From the NCBI GenBank assembly GCA_964367585.1, contig CAYIYH010000007.1:15185-79184 (forward strand): a stretch of DNA of 64,000 bases. The letters run 5' to 3'. Origin of the DNA: CAYJGJ01 sp964367585 (GTDB lineage Bacteria; Bacillota; Clostridia; Peptostreptococcales; Anaerovoracaceae). The notes below the pieces were generated by a model. It was not told where the DNA came from. It saw nothing but the letters and a program-made list of their open reading frames with translations, and ran no database searches. A program made the translations under genes and the position numbers. Shown here in pieces: positions 60,311 to 64,000 of this stretch. The stretch's first letter is position 1; each line of letters starts with the position of its first letter.

Positions 60311-60346
60311 CACAGTGTAGTATTTTATGCAAAATACTACACTGTG
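60311..60346. repeat. perfect 16-bp inverted repeat with ATGC loop
   Basis: CACAGTGTAGTATTTT and AAAATACTACACTGTG flank ATGC. Neither strand has a T-run after it, so it is not a standard terminator. It lies alone in the 330-base gap between the ACT and GNAT genes; the rest of that gap shows only AT-rich sequence. Confidence 0.7.
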
Positions 60347-60510
60347 GAAAGTGCGAAAATAAAAATGCGTTACAAAACAGTAAACTCTATATGTAAATAA
60401 AATTTATGCTTATAGTATTTATGTTTTAATTGAGTACTATTTATTTAAATGCTATTCTATATGAAATTTGAAATAACTCTCGTAATAACAGTGAAAGGAT
60501 AAATACTAAC

Positions 60511-61011
60511 ATGGAATTAATTAAAACTACGGAAGCTGGAGCACTAGATGCTATGCAAATAATCGACATGGCGAAAAATCATCTAAAAGAGCAAGGAATA
60601 GATCAATGGCAAACAGGATATCCTGATTTAGAGTGTATAAAAAATGATACCAAAAAGGGCATAGGCTATTTTGTTAAGGATAATGATGATGTCTTAGCTT
60701 ATCTTTGCATTGACTTTGAAGAGGAACCCGCGTACGGCACCTTAAATGGAAAATGGGCAAGTGACGAAAAATATGTTGTAGTGCATAGAATGGCAATAAG
60801 CGATGAACATAGGGGAAAGAATGTCAGTGATAAAATTTTTGGACTAGTAGAGGATCTGGCAAAATCACAAGGCGTTAATTATTTTAGGGTAGACACAGAC
60901 GAGGCAAATAAAAAAATGCAACACATCCTCAAGAAAAATGGATTTGAACATAGAGGCGTGATCTGGTTCGATAATAGTGAAAAAATTGCCTTTGATAAAA
61001 AATTAGTTTAA
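60511..61011 (+). CDS. GNAT family N-acetyltransferase
   Basis: A 166-residue acetyl-CoA-dependent acetyltransferase. The core signature VVVHRMAISDEHRGKNVSDK contains the R/Q-x-x-G-x-G/A-type pyrophosphate loop, here HRGKNV, a little degenerate. It begins with a helix near ADAMQIIDMAKNHLKEQGID and QWQTGYPD, common in clostridial homologues, and ends ILKKNGFEHRGVIWF. The substrate is unknown. Its last codons are part of a terminator hairpin serving the convergent rubrerythrin gene. Confidence 0.85.
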   Translation: MELIKTTEAGALDAMQIIDMAKNHLKEQGIDQWQTGYPDLECIKNDTKKGIGYFVKDNDDVLAYLCIDFEEEPAYGTLNGKWASDEKYVVVHRMAISDEHRGKNVSDKIFGLVEDLAKSQGVNYFRVDTDEANKKMQHILKKNGFEHRGVIWFDNSEKIAFDKKLV

Positions 61012-61024
61012 CAAAGGCAATTTT
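60982..61024 (-). terminator. terminator of the rubrerythrin gene, overlapping the GNAT 3' end
   Basis: AAAATTGCCTTTG and CAAAGGCAATTTT form a 13-bp stem. On the minus strand a T-run (ATTTTTTC) follows; on the plus strand TTTTC. It probably works for both convergent genes, and its left arm is coding. Confidence 0.8.
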
Positions 61025-61039
61025 CAATCGAGGAGATGA

Positions 61040-61699
61040 TTAATAGTTTTCAGCTCTTACCTCAAAGTAACTTTGAGCGTGATCGCAAACTGGACATTTT
61101 TCTGGAGTATCTTTTCCTACAACCAAGTGTCCACAGTTTCTACATTCCCACATAGTAATATCAGATTTAGCGAAAACAGCTTTCATTTCCACATTATTTA
61201 ATAATTTGAGATATCGTTCTTCATGAGCCTTTTCAATAAGTGCGACACCACGGAATTTTTCAGCAAGCTCTGGGAACCCTTCCTCATCTGCTTCTTTTGC
61301 AAATGTTGCATACATGTCTGTCCATTCATAGTTTTCGCCCTCAGCCGCAGCCTTTAGACAATCCGCAGTATTCCCAAGAGCATGTAATTCTTTGTACCAC
61401 ATCTCTGCGTGCTCTTTTTCATTTTCCGCAGTCTTCAAAAATAATGCTGCAATTTGCTCATAGCCTTCTTTTTTTGCAACACTAGCAAAATATGTATATT
61501 TATTTCTTGCACCACTTTCTCCAGAAAAAGCTGCTTCTAAGTTTTTCTCTGTTTTTGTACCTTCATACTTGTTACTCATTTTTTTTTCTCCTATTTCTAC
61601 AAAAGCTGACGCAGGTTTCTTACAAAGAGGACATACAAAATCTTCCGGCAAATCACCTTCATGGATATATCCACATACCTTACATTTCCATTTTTTCAT
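61040..61699 (-). CDS. rbr: rubrerythrin with rubredoxin-like domains at both ends
   Basis: Peroxide-reducing non-haem di-iron protein. Residues 1-35 are a rubredoxin-like iron site (Cys6, Cys9, Cys23, Cys26 in CKVCGY and CPLCKK). The four-helix di-iron domain follows with AFSGESGARNKYTYF, ENEKEHAEMW and EKAHEERYLK. The C-terminus is a second rubredoxin site (CRNCGH and CPVCDH). Classical rubrerythrins have only the C-terminal one. An AGGAG site lies 9 bases before an in-frame internal ATG at 61579 (MSNKYEGTKTEKN), the normal start of the short form, so two products are possible. Confidence 0.93.
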   Translation of the reverse strand: MKKWKCKVCGYIHEGDLPEDFVCPLCKKPASAFVEIGEKKMSNKYEGTKTEKNLEAAFSGESGARNKYTYFASVAKKEGYEQIAALFLKTAENEKEHAEMWYKELHALGNTADCLKAAAEGENYEWTDMYATFAKEADEEGFPELAEKFRGVALIEKAHEERYLKLLNNVEMKAVFAKSDITMWECRNCGHLVVGKDTPEKCPVCDHAQSYFEVRAENY

Positions 61700-61858
61700 T
61701 GTTACCTTCTCCTATAAATTTTGCATCGTAGTAAATATTATTGTCTACTTCGAATTCCCATTGAAATATTTTACCACATAATGCTGTAGAAAACTATAAA
61801 TAAATTCATAATATATTCTAAAGTTTCTCTAATTACATCTAGTGACGCATAACAACTA

Positions 61859-61893
61859 AAAGACCCCATCGGAATGTTACCGATGGGGTCTTT
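61859..61893 (-). terminator. terminator after the repeat surface protein
   Basis: AAAGACCCCATCGG and CCGATGGGGTCTTT form a perfect 14-bp stem with a 7-base loop, followed on the minus strand by TAGTTGTT. Confidence 0.8.
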
Positions 61894-61929
61894 CAATACT
61901 GCAAATTGACTAAACTATTTATATTTTTT

Positions 61930-64000
61930 TTATTGAGCGTCTACTTGTTGTTCATTCTTTTTCATCAGTTTTTGCACTGTTGGGAATAACATTTGAGCCA
62001 CTGCACTTACTCCAAAGAATATGCTCCATTTATCAAATATTGCCATTGGTGTTGTCAAATCTTGTGTTAGGAAGAACATTACTGTGTTTAGTACGAAGAA
62101 TAATGCTACTGCTATCATTCCTACTTTTACTGCTCTTTTTGCTCTTTCATCTTCTTCTTCATCGTAGTCGTCTTCGTCTTCTTTTCTCTTCTTAGCTGCG
62201 ATTAATAGTCCTACCGCTACTCCTACGATTGTTGCTATTGCGTTAAACAAACTCCATGATGCTCCGCCTAATCCACTTGCTGTTGGTACTTCATCGTCTT
62301 CGATTGTTGTTGGTCCATCTCCTGTTGGAATATCAGTTTCAGTTAATGTTACTGGTACTGGTGGAATCGGCGTTGGTGGTGCCGGTACTGCTACCGGAGT
62401 TATAGTATAGTCACCATTTACGTATGTGATATCATAGTTAGCTAAAAGTGCCGTTCCATTTTCCGTTACTGATGGTACCAAATCATTTAAGTATGTTCCT
62501 ACTGTTTGATCTGCTCCTAATCTGTTTACTATGAAGTTAAATGTTTCAGTTCCTACCATACTGCCTGCTGTAATTGTTGCTCCAGCAAAGTTAAGTAAAT
62601 CAATTCCGGTTGCTGCTCTTGTAAAGTCTGCTGCGGTGATTGTGATTGGTACTTGTGCGATGTCAACGTCTGCATTTAGTATTACAAAGTTGTTTCCTTC
62701 TGCATCTACAAAGTTATTGTTTTCTACTCTAACTTCTACTGTTGCATCTGTTGCATTTACATATGCGGTTGGTAGTCCATTTATCCATGCTCCGCCATCT
62801 ACTCTATGCTGATATGTATCATCGTTTAGTCCGCCTAATAGTTCAACATTATAGATGTTGCTGTCATAGGTTTCGTCGATTCCGTTTAGTTGTAAATCAC
62901 GATCTTCTTCGAAGCTTGCTTGATCAACTGTTAATGTACCATTTTCTGCTACGAATGTGTAGTTTGCTGTTGCTAGCGTTCCTATTCCTGCTGCGATTGG
63001 ATATGTTGTTGCAGGGCTTCCTTGTGTGTATGTTGTGCTTAAATCCGCACTTCCTGCTATAGTTGTATTTGCTAACGTATCTGTTCCTACAAATCCTGTT
63101 ACTGTTGATGTTAATCTAGGTACTGCTGCTCCAAATATTACAGTTTTATCATCTGCTGTTACTTTAAGTTCCGCTGGTGTTATCATTGATGTTACTGTTG
63201 TTGTTGCTGTTTCGTAGTTAGGATTTATTGCTCTTACATATATGGTGTAGTCATTTGCTACATTTCTTCCTTTTGGTACGCTTGTACTCCAAGATCCATC
63301 TACTCCTGTTAAGCTATACTGTATTGTCGTTCCTTCTGTTACTGTTGTAGATGCACTGCTAATTAAGTCTTGTTCTTCCCCTATATATATTTCATCTATT
63401 CCTGCTGCTCTTAAGCCTAATTCTGATGCTGCTGCTTTAGTAACTGTTAATGTACCATCTTCTGCTACGAATGTGTAGTTTGCTGTTGCTAGCGTTCCTA
63501 TTCCTGCTGCGATTGGATATGTTGTTGCAGGGCTTCCTTGTGTGTATGTTGTGCTTAAATCCGCACTTCCTGCTATAGTTGTATTTGCTAACGTATCTGT
63601 TCCTACAAATCCTGTTACTGTTGATGTTAATCTAGGTACTGCTGCTCCAAATATTACAGTTTTATCATCTGCTGTTACTTTAAGTTCCGCTGGTGTTATC
63701 ATTGATGTTACTGTTGTTGTTGCTGTTTCGTAGTTAGGATTTATTGCTCTTACATATATGGTGTAGTCATTTGCTACATTTCTTCCTTTTGGTACGCTTG
63801 TACTCCAAGATCCATCTACTCCTGTTAAGCTATACTGTATTGTCGTTCCTTCTGTTACTGTTGTAGATGCACTGCTAATTAAGTCTTGTTCTTCCCCTAT
63901 ATATATTTCATCTATTCCTGCTGCTCTTAAGCCTAATTCTGATGCTGCTGCTTTAGTAACTGTTAATGTACCATTTTCTGCTACGAATGTGTAGTTTGCT
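61930..64000 (-). CDS. surface protein of tandem MBG-type repeats with membrane-anchoring C-terminus (5' end beyond window)
   Basis: At least 690 residues; the frame stays open to the window edge, so the start lies outside. The N-terminal visible part is built of 172-residue units, each an MBG-type module (KVTADDKTVIFGAAVPRLTS, then GTLATANYTFVAE) plus an Ig-like module (GVDGSWSTSVPKGRNVANDY). After the last, partial unit come unrelated modules, a Pro/Thr linker, and GGASWSLFNAIATIVGVAVG, a charged KKRKEDEDD segment and two further TM helices. The last part anchors it in the membrane instead of by sortase. Role in adhesion or as a stalk is inferred. Confidence 0.8.
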   Translation of the reverse strand, partial: ANYTFVAENGTLTVTKAAASELGLRAAGIDEIYIGEEQDLISSASTTVTEGTTIQYSLTGVDGSWSTSVPKGRNVANDYTIYVRAINPNYETATTTVTSMITPAELKVTADDKTVIFGAAVPRLTSTVTGFVGTDTLANTTIAGSADLSTTYTQGSPATTYPIAAGIGTLATANYTFVAEDGTLTVTKAAASELGLRAAGIDEIYIGEEQDLISSASTTVTEGTTIQYSLTGVDGSWSTSVPKGRNVANDYTIYVRAINPNYETATTTVTSMITPAELKVTADDKTVIFGAAVPRLTSTVTGFVGTDTLANTTIAGSADLSTTYTQGSPATTYPIAAGIGTLATANYTFVAENGTLTVDQASFEEDRDLQLNGIDETYDSNIYNVELLGGLNDDTYQHRVDGGAWINGLPTAYVNATDATVEVRVENNNFVDAEGNNFVILNADVDIAQVPITITAADFTRAATGIDLLNFAGATITAGSMVGTETFNFIVNRLGADQTVGTYLNDLVPSVTENGTALLANYDITYVNGDYTITPVAVPAPPTPIPPVPVTLTETDIPTGDGPTTIEDDEVPTASGLGGASWSLFNAIATIVGVAVGLLIAAKKRKEDEDDYDEEEDERAKRAVKVGMIAVALFFVLNTVMFFLTQDLTTPMAIFDKWSIFFGVSAVAQMLFPTVQKLMKKNEQQVDAQ
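62942..64000 (-). repeat. near-identical 516-bp tandem repeats inside the surface protein gene
   Basis: The sequence from about 62942 to 63457 recurs from 63458 on with only scattered single-base changes (for example ccattttctg against ccatcttctg). One full unit, one partial unit before it and one partial unit running off the window are visible. The period, 516, is a multiple of three, so copy-number changes keep the frame. Confidence 0.9.

Overview
The window looks like a chromosomal segment of a low-GC, Gram-positive, strictly anaerobic bacterium of the class Clostridia, probably near the Lachnospirales. The signs are an anaerobic class III ribonucleotide reductase, a rubrerythrin, a lysine-fermentation type hotdog enzyme, WhiA, a TIGR01906 membrane protein, LytR-CpsA-Psr and LPxTG-like surface proteins, AGGAGG ribosome sites and textbook sigma-A promoters. 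I see no rRNA, CRISPR array, phage or intact insertion sequence. The genus cannot be told from the sequence alone.

Layout. 1-6.6 kb: end of an ABC exporter, a chimeric DUF1905/DUF1697 gene, tRNA-Ser and tRNA-Lys, a 4Fe-4S protein, small conserved proteins (NTF2-like, DUF2200, DUF1848) and a short-chain dehydrogenase. 6.6-10.8 kb: rho with a long, structured leader carrying a small ORF, a secreted acidic protein and a membrane diguanylate cyclase. 10.9-18.9 kb: one co-directional block read leftward from a consensus promoter: tadA, an Ig-like membrane protein, ispE, whiA, a TIGR01906 protein, ruvA, ruvB, queA, truA. 19-26 kb: a TIGR01212 radical SAM protein, a GGDEF-EAL protein, gap, LCP, a Kal-like enzyme and a lipoprotein. 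26-35 kb: a 1120-residue surface protein divergent from a YesN/YesM-like two-component system followed by two solute-binding lipoproteins and no transporter. The divergent region carries 21-bp-phased direct repeats. 35-45 kb: ilvB-ilvN-ilvC-ilvD-leuA-leuC-leuD-leuB, preceded by a leader peptide rich in Leu/Val/Ile codons and a complete attenuator. 45-53.7 kb: zinc-ribbon and VOC proteins, a lipoprotein, nucleoside kinase, cytidylate-kinase-like protein, flavin reductase, then nrdD-nrdG behind an NrdR box. 53.8-60.2 kb: pyrK-pyrF-pyrE-pyrB-pyrI and a 5'-nucleotidase behind a terminator into which a leader ORF runs, plus an ACT protein. 60.5-64 kb: a GNAT acetyltransferase, a rubrerythrin with rubredoxin domains at both ends, and the 3' part of a surface protein built of near-identical 516-bp repeats that runs off the window.

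The metabolic genes (branched-chain amino acids, pyrimidines, deoxynucleotides) each appear to have their own cis control. Three leaders (ilv-leu, pyr, rho) combine a short ORF with a terminator-like hairpin; the first matches the classical ribosome-mediated attenuator in every pairing. The strongest candidate for a new system is the 26-35 kb locus, where a two-component system seems to be fed by two binding lipoproteins and may control both itself and a giant surface protein.
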